64,000 nucleotides of DNA from Lactobacillus sp. HBUAS51381 (GCF_012641095.1 NZ_JAAVSC010000003.1:62001-126000); one strand, 5' to 3'; numbered from the stretch's first letter, positions 1 through 8,871 are shown. Made by a program: numbers and translations. Notes: a model not told the origin generated them from the letters alone.

Positions 1-755
1 AGCATCGGCTGACCACACCAGCTCCACACCAGGGTCAGCGCCCCCAGGATGCTAACCAGAACGAAGAGCAGCAAAACAACGGCCAGAGAGCCTCCCAGTA
101 ACCAGCGTGTGGCTCGGAGACTGCCTTGTCGATCAACCCACCAATTTAACCAGACGAGGGCCTCCCCGAGCACCCACCAAACCAGGGTTAATCCCCCGCA
201 AACGGCGAGGCCTTCCAACATCTGACGGATCGTCCCGGGGTGGCGCAGCTTCGGGGTCAACCGATGGAAGTGCCGGGGTCCCCATAACAGCAGGTAACCC
301 GCCAATAATCCGTAGATCACACCAGCCGTGATCACGATGGGACGACGGTGAAGCGAGACGGCATTGACCACGCTCGCCGCCATGGGCAACCGAACCAGGA
401 ACCGACTGCTCAGCCCCCACAAGCCCAACGGTAAGGCCAACAAGACCACCACCAATTCGACAGCTAGCCACGCCCATTTATGGTGCCAGACCAATCGCCA
501 AGTGGTGGCCCAATCCGGCTGCATCTCCGGTTGACCGTACAGTCGCGCCACCTGCATCAATTGACCCGCGACCATCACCAGTAGCGCTAATCCAGCCGCA
601 ACTAAGGCCAATGACCAGCCAGGACGCTGCCCGAGCCAACGTACGGCGGTAAATAACCCCACCAGTATTTCCCAGCCTAATAACATTCCCGGGGCAAATA
701 GGCCCTGGCGCCAACTTCTCCTTAAACGGTGCGTAAACGCCGTCTGTAATCCCAT
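1..755 (-). CDS. Integral membrane protein, 5' part only (runs off the left edge)
   Basis: An open frame of 251 codons runs leftward from an ATG at 755 and has no stop before the window edge. A GGGAGGT ribosome binding site lies about 8 nt before the ATG. The product is strongly hydrophobic, rich in Trp, Leu and Val, with a basic N-terminus (THRLRRSWRQG) and several likely membrane helices. The architecture would fit the N-terminal membrane domain found ahead of some lactobacillar glycerophosphodiester phosphodiesterases, but no catalytic motif is inside the window, so the function is left open. Other frames across the same DNA give shorter, low-quality products and are shadows. Confidence 0.72.
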   Translation of the reverse strand, partial: MGLQTAFTHRLRRSWRQGLFAPGMLLGWEILVGLFTAVRWLGQRPGWSLALVAAGLALLVMVAGQLMQVARLYGQPEMQPDWATTWRLVWHHKWAWLAVELVVVLLALPLGLWGLSSRFLVRLPMAASVVNAVSLHRRPIVITAGVIYGLLAGYLLLWGPRHFHRLTPKLRHPGTIRQMLEGLAVCGGLTLVWWVLGEALVWLNWWVDRQGSLRATRWLLGGSLAVVLLLFVLVSILGALTLVWSWCGQPM

Positions 756-796
756 CCGTTCCGACCTCCCAATCCCAACGCAATGTCGCGACAACC

Positions 797-824
797 AAAA
801 AAGTCTGGGACAAAATGCCCAGAC
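797..824 (-). terminator. Intrinsic terminator after ddl
   Basis: On the minus strand GTCTGGG and CCCAGAC pair around a 14-nt centre and are followed by six T. It lies downstream of ddl and before the next gene. A further copy of TTTGTCCCA at 902-910 could pair with the TGGGACAAA at 806-814, giving an alternative larger fold. Confidence 0.75.
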
Positions 825-931
825 CCTTGGTATCTCTAAAACTAAATTGCTGAAACGTGGGCCAAGAGGTAGCTGGCGAGCATTAAGGCTAATAACCGCC
901 CTTTGTCCCACTCTTGTTTCCGAATCTACGC

Positions 932-2086
932 TTATTCCTTCGGCTTGTAAGTTGAAGCCGCCGAGTTATCATCTAACGGAATGAAGTCGTAAGCCAATTC
1001 GTCTTGAACCTTAAATTCATCGCGTGCCAAGTCAATCAACCGGTCGATCAGGTCGGCATAACTGATGCCAGAAGCTTGCCACAGCTGTGGGTACAAGCTA
1101 ATGTTGGTGAATCCAGGCAACGTGTTCACTTCACCGACGTAAGGCACACCGTCTTGGGAAACCAGATAATCAATCCGAGCCATTCCCTTCAGGCCAAGTG
1201 CCGCATACGTCCGCAGACCCATCGTGGTAATTTCCGTCGTCAATTCGGCCGGAAGTTCAACAGGGACTTCAAATGTCACGCCACTAGCATCAACAAACTT
1301 GTTGTTGTAGTCGTAAAATACATCGGATTCCGGTACCCGGATGGCGCCCAGTTTGGACGCTTGCGGCTGTTCATTACCCAAAATGGAAATTTCGACTTCC
1401 TCCGGCCCTGCAATCGTTTCTTCCACTAGTATCTTAAAGTCATAACGAAAGGCATCCGCGAGGCCCTCGTTAAATTCTTGCTCGTTACCAGCTTTGTGAA
1501 TGCCGACTGAAGACCCTTGGTTCGCAGGCTTGATGAAGACGTTGGTCCCCAACTTTTCTTGAACCGTGGCGTAATCGTAGTCGTCCCGGTTTTCCGGCGT
1601 GATAACCACGTACTTCGTGTTACGAATGCCGTGGGTCGTCAGAACCTGCTTCGTCATATCCTTATCAAAGGCCGTCGCTGATGCCAAGACGCCACTCCCC
1701 ACGAAAGGCTTTTTCAATAACCGGAAAAGCCCCTGGATCGTACCGTCTTCACCCAAGTTACCATGAATAATTGGGAAGAAAACATCAATATCCTTTGCTT
1801 GAGATAAATTCCAAATGGGTGCCAATGGGTTCGTAGCGTCTACCTGGGCTTGTTCTTCAGCAGCCACTGTTGCCTCGTCTTCGCCATCAAACACGCGCCG
1901 TGAAGCCGCATCGCTCAGGACAAACCCATCACGTGTCAGCAAAAATAAGCTAACGTCGTAACGCGTCTTGTCCATGGCATCGTAAATGTTGTGGGCTGAA
2001 CGCTTAGAAACATCATGTTCCGAAGAATTACCACCGAATAATAGACCTACGTGTAATTTTGCTTTTGTATCCATTTTGTCACTCAT
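932..2086 (-). CDS. ddl: D-alanine--D-alanine/D-lactate ligase (Ddl, Phe active-site type)
   Basis: This ATP-grasp ligase makes the terminal dipeptide or depsipeptide of peptidoglycan precursors in the cytoplasm. The 384-residue length fits the lactobacillar family. Visible landmarks are the N-terminal LFGGNSSEHDVS (residues 16-27), the HGNLGEDG segment (109-116), the KPANQGSSVGI loop (186-196) and the metal-binding GEVNTLPGF near the C-terminus. In the omega-loop motif YDYNNKF the last residue is Phe264, where ordinary D-Ala-D-Ala ligases carry Tyr. In Leuconostoc and Lactobacillus enzymes this Phe is known to shift specificity to D-Ala-D-Lac and underlies intrinsic vancomycin resistance. 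Specificity here is inferred from the motif. The gene is monocistronic, with a terminator at 797-824. Confidence 0.97.
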   Translation of the reverse strand: MSDKMDTKAKLHVGLLFGGNSSEHDVSKRSAHNIYDAMDKTRYDVSLFLLTRDGFVLSDAASRRVFDGEDEATVAAEEQAQVDATNPLAPIWNLSQAKDIDVFFPIIHGNLGEDGTIQGLFRLLKKPFVGSGVLASATAFDKDMTKQVLTTHGIRNTKYVVITPENRDDYDYATVQEKLGTNVFIKPANQGSSVGIHKAGNEQEFNEGLADAFRYDFKILVEETIAGPEEVEISILGNEQPQASKLGAIRVPESDVFYDYNNKFVDASGVTFEVPVELPAELTTEITTMGLRTYAALGLKGMARIDYLVSQDGVPYVGEVNTLPGFTNISLYPQLWQASGISYADLIDRLIDLARDEFKVQDELAYDFIPLDDNSAASTYKPKE

Positions 2087-2148
2087 CCTATCGTATATAT
2101 TTCGGTTAGCCTTCAGTATACCATTTCTCTAAAAAATTGAATATCTTT

Positions 2149-3120
2149 TCAGCCTAAAAAATCGATAGTTGAGTTTAAATATTTCTTGAGCTTGGGACTG
2201 GCATCCTTGCGTAACCGCAGGGCGTCCGCTAACCGTTTACGATTAAAGAACTGATTCCAGCCGGCCAAGTTGTCTGGGCGCCGACGCCGGGCCACGGTCT
2301 GGCGCCATTGCTTAAGCGCGTTGAGTAAGGCCACTTCGTACAACGAATGCCGATTGGTCAGCGTGACAAAGTACGTGGCCATTCGGTCATTTTCACCATA
2401 GATCAGCGGCGTGGTCAGGCGCTTCAGCCGTTCGATCAGGGTCAGCAACAGGAATAACTTATCCGCTCGGGGCAAGTCATCCGTCTCGGAGAGCACCATT
2501 AGTAGGTCGATAATGGCCGCGTACGCGTGGGCCCATCCCTGTTGATTCACGAAGCCCCGGGTATCCGTCTCGAGACAGATATAGGTGGCCACCTGATTCA
2601 CCAGATGCTGATAATCCAGCATCCCCTGAATCTGATTCTCGGCCGCAAAGTGCAGGGCCACGGCCAACATCGATGCCGAACTTGCCCGTCCGAATACCGC
2701 GGTATTAACGGGTTCCAAGACGTGAGAAAACAGGGTGACATCGCGACTGAGAAAGTTAATCAACGTCACCTGCTCATTGGCATCTAGCGCGTTCTGCTGA
2801 AGCGCGTCGTAAACGGTAAAGTTCACGCCATTATACCGGATGTCCGGATTGGGCGAGGCCAAATGCCCCAACAGAAAGTCCAGGTCTTGTAGCGGCAAAT
2901 ACAAGGCATGATTTTGGTTAAGCTCATCACGAAGCTCAGCTAAAAATTCGGTAATCCCATCCTGATCATCGGGTAAGGTGACGGGCGTCCGCCGATGCCG
3001 GTGGATGCCGTCCATTAACTGCCCTAACCGTGGACCAAGTGACTGAAACACCGCGCCGTCCTTTAATTCCTGATTTAAGGCCGCTAGCTGTCGCTGCAAC
3101 TCCCCAATCTGTTCATCCAT
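2149..3120 (-). CDS. DUF2785 family protein
   Basis: This is a cytosolic all-alpha protein of about 323 residues, resembling the DUF2785 family of lactobacilli and bacilli, whose function is unknown. Support comes from the helical, Leu-rich repeat-like sequence and the GWAHAYAAIIDLLMVL segment typical of that family. The start is placed at the ATG at 3120 because GGAGGG sits 6-7 nt before it; an in-frame ATG nine codons further out has no such site. It lies 48 nt downstream of the SPFH gene without an obvious terminator between them, so the two are probably co-transcribed. The N-terminus (QIGELQRQLAALNQEL) could form a short coiled coil. Confidence 0.8.
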   Translation of the reverse strand: MDEQIGELQRQLAALNQELKDGAVFQSLGPRLGQLMDGIHRHRRTPVTLPDDQDGITEFLAELRDELNQNHALYLPLQDLDFLLGHLASPNPDIRYNGVNFTVYDALQQNALDANEQVTLINFLSRDVTLFSHVLEPVNTAVFGRASSASMLAVALHFAAENQIQGMLDYQHLVNQVATYICLETDTRGFVNQQGWAHAYAAIIDLLMVLSETDDLPRADKLFLLLTLIERLKRLTTPLIYGENDRMATYFVTLTNRHSLYEVALLNALKQWRQTVARRRRPDNLAGWNQFFNRKRLADALRLRKDASPKLKKYLNSTIDFLG

Positions 3121-3168
3121 ACGTGACCCTCCAGTAATTTTCCGCACATCTTGCTATTTTCTATAAGC

Positions 3169-4020
3169 CTAAGACTCAATCTTACCGGTATTAATCACCG
3201 GTTGAGAGCCCCGCTCGTTAATGATGGAGACCATCATGTTATTGATCAACTGTAGTTTCTGATTGTCGCTAAGTTCGAGATCCGTTTCGTTGGCCAACCG
3301 GGTGATGGCCCCCTCGGTAATCGAGACGGCCCCTTCCACAATGATCTTTCGGGCGGATAGGATGGCTTGCGACTGTTGCCGTTGCAACATGGCCGAGGCA
3401 ATCTCAGTCGCGTAGGCCAAGTGGGTCAAGCGCGTCTCGATAATCTTTACACCGGCGACATCTAAGCGCTCTTGTAGCTCTTCGGTCAGATGATTGGACA
3501 CTTCCGTGGGATTACTCCGCAGGGTCAACGCCTCTCCATCGCCAAAGTTATCATAGGCGTACTCCGAGGCCACGTGCCGGATAGCCGATTCGCTTTGAAT
3601 CTCCACGAATTGCTCGTAGTCTTCCACCGAGAACAAGGCCTTACTGGTATCGACCACCTTAAAGACGATCACCGCCGCGATCTCCACGGGGTTCCCCTGC
3701 AGGTCGTTGACTTTCAGGATGGCACTGTTAAAGTTCCGTACCCGCAGCGAGACGGTTGACTTATTGGTCAGCGGAACGGTCAAATACAACCCCGCCTCGC
3801 GAATCGTCCCAATGTAGCGTCCGAAGAACGTCAACACCTTCGACTGATTGGGGCTGATGATGGTCAGACTGCTGGCCGCCAACGCCGCCAGAATAATGAT
3901 GATCACGGCCAACGGTATCATGATACCCTCAAAGGCCATCCACCCACCAACGATGAATAAGGCTAAGACAATCAACAGGCCCAGGTAGCCGTTGATGTGA
4001 AACACATTTCTTTCCTTCAT
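3169..4020 (-). CDS. SPFH/band-7 domain membrane protein
   Basis: The protein has two closely spaced N-terminal hydrophobic segments followed by a band-7 (stomatin/prohibitin/flotillin/HflK) domain, including the SPNQSKVLTFFGRYIGTI segment and an Ala/Glu-rich helical C-terminal part. Such proteins scaffold membrane microdomains and often influence membrane proteases or stress responses; the exact role here is unknown. An ATG at 4020 is preferred over a GTG three codons upstream because GGAG lies 8 nt before it. A consensus -10 (TATAAT) is found at 4053-4058. The next gene encodes the DUF2785 protein. Confidence 0.88.
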   Translation of the reverse strand: MKERNVFHINGYLGLLIVLALFIVGGWMAFEGIMIPLAVIIIILAALAASSLTIISPNQSKVLTFFGRYIGTIREAGLYLTVPLTNKSTVSLRVRNFNSAILKVNDLQGNPVEIAAVIVFKVVDTSKALFSVEDYEQFVEIQSESAIRHVASEYAYDNFGDGEALTLRSNPTEVSNHLTEELQERLDVAGVKIIETRLTHLAYATEIASAMLQRQQSQAILSARKIIVEGAVSITEGAITRLANETDLELSDNQKLQLINNMMVSIINERGSQPVINTGKIES

Positions 4021-4052
4021 CCGACTCACTCCATTTCCGATATACTATCTCC

Positions 4053-4058
4053 ATTATA
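4053..4058 (-). promoter_or_regulatory. -10 element for the SPFH gene
   Basis: A perfect TATAAT on the minus strand lies 33 nt before the ATG at 4020. No good -35 hexamer is visible at 16-18 nt, so only the -10 is called. Confidence 0.5.
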
Positions 4059-4115
4059 CCCGACTCACGCGTAAAGCACTAAAAAACCGGTTTTGGCGAC
4101 TAGCGGGCCCCATCC

Positions 4116-4156
4116 AAAAAACCGGCGTCAACCTCACAAAGGAGATTAACACCGGT
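4116..4156 (-). terminator. Intrinsic terminator after the lipoyl-domain gene
   Basis: An 11-bp stem (ACCGGTGTTAA with TTGACGCCGGT, including G-T pairs) is followed by six T on the minus strand. It closes the rodA-gcvH-like operon. Confidence 0.85.
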
Positions 4157-4169
4157 CGTTGATGTGCAA

Positions 4170-4472
4170 TTAAGCTTCTTGAATATCCACGAACCAAGCA
4201 GCGTCCGTGTCCGCACCGTTTAAAGCGGCGAAGTCGTCGGCCAAGGCGGGGTTAACCGCAGCGACTTTCCCGGAAATTGGACTAGGAATATCAGAAACGG
4301 CCTTATCGGCTTCAACGCTTAACAGGTTGTCACCCTTCTTAACCGTGTCGCCAACTGCTGGTAACTTAGCGAACTTGATCGTTCCTAATTCGTCTTGGCC
4401 CTCAGTTGTCAAACCGATACGTGTCCCGTCATCTACTGCTTTTGTCCAAAAATACTTGACCATTTCAGCCAT
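4170..4472 (-). CDS. Orphan lipoyl-domain protein, glycine cleavage H-like
   Basis: This protein of about 100 residues has the beta-sandwich lipoyl-carrier pattern of GcvH. EADKAVSDIPSPISG holds the lysine that would carry lipoate, in the same setting as the ESVKAVSD of GcvH. No other glycine cleavage genes (gcvP, gcvT) are nearby. Known roles for such stand-alone proteins include lipoyl relay to 2-oxoacid dehydrogenases and stress-linked modification systems; which applies here is unknown. The ATG at 4472 is chosen because GGAG stands 10 nt before it; a GTG two codons upstream is too close to that site. It begins 17 nt after the RodA gene, so the two form an operon. Confidence 0.85.
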   Translation of the reverse strand: MAEMVKYFWTKAVDDGTRIGLTTEGQDELGTIKFAKLPAVGDTVKKGDNLLSVEADKAVSDIPSPISGKVAAVNPALADDFAALNGADTDAAWFVDIQEA

Positions 4473-4489
4473 ATTCACACGTCTCCTTT

Positions 4490-5695
4490 TTATTTAAATG
4501 CATCGTTACGACTAAACATGTAACTCTTATAATGATACCGCATTGACATGATTAAACCAATCCCAATCAGGTTCCCGATTAGGGCTGACCCCCCTTGACT
4601 AACAAACGGTAACGGAATCCCCGTCAACGGCAACAGTCCGATACTCATCCCAATGTTTTCAAACACGTGGAAAAGAATCATCATGATGACCCCGGTTGAG
4701 ATGTAGGCGTAGAAGACGTTCTTCGTGTCAAACGTCACGCGAATCATTTGATAGATCAGGAGGAAGTACAGGAAGATGAGGACACAACCGCCGATAAATC
4801 CAAAGTTCTCGCCGATTACGGAGAAAATCATATCGGATTCACGGACGGGGACGTAGACGTGGGACACATTGAAGCCGGTCCCAAAGATCCCGCCGGACCC
4901 AATCGCCTTCATACTTTGCCATAACTGGTACCCGCTATTGGAGGTATCCTGTGAGGGATGGAGCCAGGTATCGACCCGGGAGAATTGGTAGGCTTGAAAA
5001 CCAACCTTCTCCAGAATCTTTCGCCCAACATCCGTCGTGACCAAGGCCAAAGCACTACCACCGACACCGAAAACAATCGCAAATGCCGGGGCAATGATCT
5101 TCCAAGTGATTCCCGAGACCAGGAGTACCCCACCGACAATGGCGAAGAACACCAGCATGGTCCCAAAGTCATTTTGCAATTTAAGTAATACCGCCACGGG
5201 AAGCGTCCAGAGGATCAGCTTCCCAATCAACGTCCAGTCCGTTCGCATCGTATGAATCGGGTTCAAGCTATTATGCTCGGTTACCACCCGCGCCAGCATC
5301 AGGATAAACGCCGGCTTCATGACTTCAGAGGGCTGAAACGTCAAGGACCCAATCGCAAACCAGCTCCGCGCACCCGTGTTCGCGTAGTAAGCCCGGCTAT
5401 AGAAGATCAACACGGCCGCCAGTAGGAAAAGTCCCAGGCCATAAAGCAGTGGGGCCACCTTCCACAACTGTTCGGAATCAAACTGCATGATAATGATAAT
5501 TGCAACTGTCCCAATGATGTACCATACCAATTGAGAGACCACGGCAGAGGTGATACTCGTCGCACTACTATCATGGGTCGCAGCCACGTAAATGGACGCT
5601 AGCCCGATTAAGGCTAACATCAGGACGCAGAAGATGATTCCCCAATCAATCCGGGAGTCTGTCTCGGTCCGTTGTTCTGTCGCATTCTTTGCCAC
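4490..5695 (-). CDS. rodA: SEDS-family peptidoglycan glycosyltransferase, RodA type
   Basis: This multi-pass membrane protein polymerises lipid II glycan strands during cell elongation, working with a class B PBP and the MreB cytoskeleton. About ten hydrophobic helices are visible. Family hallmarks are the LTFQPSEVMKPAF motif (around residues 119-130) and the C-terminal LPLTGIPLPFVSQGGSAL motif. The start is a GTG at 5695 with AAGGAG upstream. FtsW is the alternative SEDS member, but the setting next to mreB-like, yidD and wall genes favours RodA. A GcvH-like gene follows 17 nt later. Confidence 0.93.
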   Translation of the reverse strand: MAKNATEQRTETDSRIDWGIIFCVLMLALIGLASIYVAATHDSSATSITSAVVSQLVWYIIGTVAIIIIMQFDSEQLWKVAPLLYGLGLFLLAAVLIFYSRAYYANTGARSWFAIGSLTFQPSEVMKPAFILMLARVVTEHNSLNPIHTMRTDWTLIGKLILWTLPVAVLLKLQNDFGTMLVFFAIVGGVLLVSGITWKIIAPAFAIVFGVGGSALALVTTDVGRKILEKVGFQAYQFSRVDTWLHPSQDTSNSGYQLWQSMKAIGSGGIFGTGFNVSHVYVPVRESDMIFSVIGENFGFIGGCVLIFLYFLLIYQMIRVTFDTKNVFYAYISTGVIMMILFHVFENIGMSIGLLPLTGIPLPFVSQGGSALIGNLIGIGLIMSMRYHYKSYMFSRNDAFK

Positions 5696-5734
5696 AATGA
5701 TTGCTCCTTAATTCAAACTAAGATTTGTCTTAAG

Positions 5735-5773
5735 TATAAAGGCCGCAGTGAACTTTAACGATCCACTGCGGCC
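5735..5773 (-). terminator. Intrinsic terminator after the DUF2969 gene
   Basis: A perfect 10-bp stem (GGCCGCAGTG / CACTGCGGCC) is followed by a short T-rich tract on the minus strand. It separates the mreB-yidD-DUF2969 unit from rodA. Confidence 0.75.
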
Positions 5774-5790
5774 AATTTTACAAAAATTTA

Positions 5791-6015
5791 TTATCCGCGA
5801 TGCAGATGATAGTCCCGCAAGAGCAGTTCAACACCCTCGTCAACGGTCTTAACCCGATAAACGTCGCCATCGTTCAGCTGTGCTTCAAACCGATCTTCAT
5901 TGGGTTTAACCGTGCCGATGGTGTCCTGACCAATCTTTAGAATGGACATGGTCGTGCCGTCTGGCAATTTTTGTTCGTCAACCGTCACTTGGACAGATTT
6001 TTCTCGTTTACTCAT
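5791..6015 (-). CDS. DUF2969 family small protein
   Basis: This 74-residue soluble protein with alternating beta-type sequence matches the small DUF2969 family found in lactobacilli next to mreB and rodA. Its function is unknown. A GGAGAG site precedes the ATG. It lies 12 nt downstream of yidD and ends just before a strong terminator, so it is the last gene of an mreB-yidD-DUF2969 unit, which suggests a wall- or shape-linked role (inference from position only). Confidence 0.8.
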   Translation of the reverse strand: MSKREKSVQVTVDEQKLPDGTTMSILKIGQDTIGTVKPNEDRFEAQLNDGDVYRVKTVDEGVELLLRDYHLHRG

Positions 6016-6027
6016 GACAACTCTCCT

Positions 6028-6321
6028 TTATTTAATGGGGGAATTTTTATCAAGGCCCATTTCCTTGCGGTAAGCCTGTTCGGCCGCAAAATTACGCCGT
6101 AACGTAAAGTGATCCGGTACGGGATCGACGCCGCCGTGAACGAAGGGATGACACCGTAAGATACGGGCAATCCCCATCAGGCCACCCTTGATAGCCCCAT
6201 GCTTATCTAACGCTTGAAGCATGTAGGTCGAACATGTCGGATAGTACCGACAAGTCGGTGGAAACAGCGGTGAGATGAAGCGTTGATAGCCTCGTACTAA
6301 TTTTTTCAGTAACCATTTCAT
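6028..6321 (-). CDS. yidD: YidD membrane protein insertion efficiency factor
   Basis: The 97-residue protein carries the YidD signature: an amphipathic N-terminus ([18 protein letters not shown]), the cysteine motif CRYYPTCS around residues 24-31, and the later [14 protein letters not shown] segment. YidD assists YidC/Sec insertion of inner-membrane proteins from the cytoplasmic face. It sits between the mreB-like gene and the DUF2969 gene in the same orientation with short gaps. Confidence 0.95.
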   Translation of the reverse strand: MKWLLKKLVRGYQRFISPLFPPTCRYYPTCSTYMLQALDKHGAIKGGLMGIARILRCHPFVHGGVDPVPDHFTLRRNFAAEQAYRKEMGLDKNSPIK

Positions 6322-6345
6322 CGCTGATCCGCCCTTTCGTGAATC

Positions 6346-7350
6346 CTAATTATTTTCCTTTGCCGTCTTCGTATCCATATGTTCCAGCAGAACGCCGGCA
6401 CCCTTAGCCACATTATCCAATGGATCTTCGGAAATGATGACAGGAACCGTTAGGCGTTCGGAGAAGAGCTTATCGATCCCATCTAATAAGGCGCCACCAC
6501 CGGTCAGCATGATGCCCCGGTCAATAATGTCAGCGGCCAATTCGGGTGGGGTCGTCTCCAAAACCGCCATGGCAGCCGAAACAATCTGTTCCACGGAATC
6601 GTGGATGGCCAATTCGACTTCGGCGGCCGTAATGGTCGTTTCCGTCGGCATCCCACTCACGGAATCACGGCCACGAACTTCCATGGTCTTGTCTTCGTTT
6701 CCAGGTTCTGGATAGGCCGTCCCAATCTTAATCTTAATGGTTTCAGCCGTCCGTTCCCCAATAATGAGGTTGTGGTGATGCTTCAAGTAGTTCACGATTT
6801 CCGTGTTCATCCGGTCACCGGCCACACGAATGGAGCGACTAGCCACAATATCGCCTAACGACAGAATGGCAATGTCACTGGTCCCACCACCCATGTCAAT
6901 CACCATGTTACCACTTGGCTTGAAGATGTCCATTCCGGCACCTAGAGCGGCGACCTTGGGTTCATACTCCAGATAAACTTTAGCACCGCCGGATTTTTCA
7001 GCCGCCTGAATAATGGCCTTACGTTCGATCTCGGTGATGTTCGTTGGCGCACAGATCATGATGTTCGGCTTGGATAGAAAGCCCTTAACGCTTAATTTAT
7101 TAATAAAGTAGGAGAGCATGGCTTCGGTAATATCGAAATCAGAAATGACGCCATCCTTCAAGGGCCGAATTGCGCGAATGTTGCCGGGCGTCCGGCCAAC
7201 CATCCGGTAAGCCTCGGAGCCCACCGCCAATACCTTATCAGTCTTTGTGTCGATTGCGACAACTGACGGTTCATTTAATACGATACCCTTGCCGACCACG
7301 TAGATTAAAACGTTCGCAGTCCCCAAATCAATTCCAATGTCTTTCGCCAT
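6346..7350 (-). CDS. mbl: MreB/Mbl rod-shape actin homologue
   Basis: This 334-residue bacterial actin has the ATPase phosphate-1 loop DLGTAN (residues 8-13) and phosphate-2 loop DMGGGTSD (152-159). It forms membrane-attached filaments that guide peptidoglycan synthesis along the cell side wall. The position just downstream of murA and a DUF1146 gene matches the mbl locus of bacilli, so the Mbl paralogue is favoured over the MreB of mreBCD, none of which is present here. A good SD precedes the ATG and the gene has its own promoter at 7395-7423. Confidence 0.93.
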   Translation of the reverse strand: MAKDIGIDLGTANVLIYVVGKGIVLNEPSVVAIDTKTDKVLAVGSEAYRMVGRTPGNIRAIRPLKDGVISDFDITEAMLSYFINKLSVKGFLSKPNIMICAPTNITEIERKAIIQAAEKSGGAKVYLEYEPKVAALGAGMDIFKPSGNMVIDMGGGTSDIAILSLGDIVASRSIRVAGDRMNTEIVNYLKHHHNLIIGERTAETIKIKIGTAYPEPGNEDKTMEVRGRDSVSGMPTETTITAAEVELAIHDSVEQIVSAAMAVLETTPPELAADIIDRGIMLTGGGALLDGIDKLFSERLTVPVIISEDPLDNVAKGAGVLLEHMDTKTAKENN

Positions 7351-7394
7351 ACTTATGCGTCCTCCTGATTTTTAATGCCAATTTTCAACATTTC

Positions 7395-7423
7395 ATTATA
7401 CCATAATCTTCACGAACTCTAAA
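7395..7423 (-). promoter_or_regulatory. Sigma-A promoter of the mreB-like gene
   Basis: On the minus strand TTTAGA, a 17-bp spacer and TATAAT with an upstream TGG (extended -10) stand 45 nt before the ATG. Confidence 0.7.
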
Positions 7424-7493
7424 CGGTTTCTCTAGGATACCGTGGAACTAAACAAATTGTTAACGTTTCAAGTCGGCTCCCATTTCCAGAGCG

Positions 7494-7523
7494 AAATAAA
7501 AAGGACGGCCAAGAATGCCGCCC
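7494..7523 (-). terminator. Intrinsic terminator after murA
   Basis: A 7-bp GC-rich stem (GGGCGGC / GCCGTCC) is followed by a T-rich run on the minus strand, 10 nt beyond the murA stop. Confidence 0.75.
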
Positions 7524-7533
7524 CAAATAAGTT

Positions 7534-8841
7534 CTAGTTTTTAACATGTGCGTTCTTCAGGACAACCGTATCGTCTTCGGGGAAATCAACCCGTTTGACT
7601 TCGGCTCCCAGTGCCGTCAACTTCTTGTGGAAGTCGTAGTAGCCGCGATCCAGATACTTCAGGTTCGTGACCTGCGTGTAGCCATCAGCAACTAAGCCGG
7701 CCAGAACTAACGCTGCGGCAGCCCGTAAGTCTGTAGCCGCCACTTCGGCCCCGTTAAAGTCCGTTGGTCCATGCATAACCACTGTCCGACCGTTGATTTG
7801 GAACTGGGCATTCATCCGCCGTAATTCTTCTAGGTGCATGAAGCGATTCTCAAACACGGTCTCCGTCATTGTACTGGTTCCCTCAGCAACCAACTGCAAA
7901 ATGGTCATCTGGGGCTGCATATCGGTTGGAAAGCCAGGATATGGCAACGTTTTAACGTCTGTTGGTCGTAACTTTTCTGGACCAATCACGCGGATGCCGC
8001 CAGCTTCCTCGGTCACCCGAGCACCCATTTCCTGTAATTTAGAAATTAATGGCTTGTTATGTTCAACAATCCCATCTTTAATGAGCACGTTACCTTGGGT
8101 CAGCGCCGCCGCAACCATAAAGGTCCCGGCTTCGATGCGATCCTGAACCACGTTGTGCTCGGTCCCGTGCATTTTTTCGACGCCATCGATTCGCAACGTT
8201 TCCGTCCCGGCACCCCGAACATGAGCCCCCATCTTGTTTAAGACGTTAGCCAAGTCCACGATTTCAGGTTCACGGGCAACATTATCAATCACAGTCGTGC
8301 CCTTTGCGAGACAGGCCGCCATCATAATGTTTTGGGTGGCCCCAACACTAGGGAAATCTAGATAAATATGGGTTCCTTTCAATTGTTCAGCAAAGGCTTC
8401 AATAAAGCCATCATGCTGCTCAATTCGCGCACCCAAAGCTTCTAATCCCTTCAGGTGCAGATCAATTGGCCGCGTACCGATCGCACAACCACCCGGTAAG
8501 GCTACCCGAGCATGACCCAAACGTGCCAACAGTGGGCCCATGACAACGATCGACGCACGCATCTTGGAAACGTATTCAAATGGTGCTTCACTGGATACCT
8601 GGTGGGTTGCATCGATGGTAACTTCTCGCTGCTTTTCGTTAAAGTCAACCCGTAGATTGAGGAAACGTAAAACCTTATTCATCGTATACACATCGGATAA
8701 CACTGGAACATTTGCTAAATGGGTGAGTCCATCTTGGCCCAAAATCGAGGCCGCCAGAATTGGCAATACGGCATTCTTTGCCCCTTCGATATTTACCTCA
8801 CCAGTTAAGCGGTTCCCACCATGAACAATAATTTTTTCCAT
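7534..8841 (-). CDS. murA: UDP-N-acetylglucosamine 1-carboxyvinyltransferase (MurA)
   Basis: MurA catalyses the first committed step of peptidoglycan synthesis, transfer of enolpyruvate from PEP to UDP-GlcNAc, in the cytoplasm. The 435-residue protein shows the [14 protein letters not shown] start region with the conserved Lys22-Asn23 pair, and the active-site loop GGCAIGTRP with Cys119, the fosfomycin target. The conserved FPTDMQPQ segment lies further on. It is preceded by the DUF1146 gene and lies beyond the ATP synthase operon, the same order as murAA in bacilli. The SD GGAGG fits the ATG at 8841. Confidence 0.97.
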   Translation of the reverse strand: MEKIIVHGGNRLTGEVNIEGAKNAVLPILAASILGQDGLTHLANVPVLSDVYTMNKVLRFLNLRVDFNEKQREVTIDATHQVSSEAPFEYVSKMRASIVVMGPLLARLGHARVALPGGCAIGTRPIDLHLKGLEALGARIEQHDGFIEAFAEQLKGTHIYLDFPSVGATQNIMMAACLAKGTTVIDNVAREPEIVDLANVLNKMGAHVRGAGTETLRIDGVEKMHGTEHNVVQDRIEAGTFMVAAALTQGNVLIKDGIVEHNKPLISKLQEMGARVTEEAGGIRVIGPEKLRPTDVKTLPYPGFPTDMQPQMTILQLVAEGTSTMTETVFENRFMHLEELRRMNAQFQINGRTVVMHGPTDFNGAEVAATDLRAAAALVLAGLVADGYTQVTNLKYLDRGYYDFHKKLTALGAEVKRVDFPEDDTVVLKNAHVKN

Positions 8842-8871
8842 GGGATACCTCCAAAAGAATTTTTGGGCTTG

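Noticed and set aside
133-813. Two minus-strand frames (133-477 and 478-813) near the left edge
   Set aside because: Both are in the wrong frame relative to a longer hydrophobic frame that has a strong SD at 755 and runs off the edge.
842-925. 28-codon frame right after the ddl stops, with a hydrophobic end
   Set aside because: No usable start codon or ribosome binding site; two stop codons separate it from ddl.
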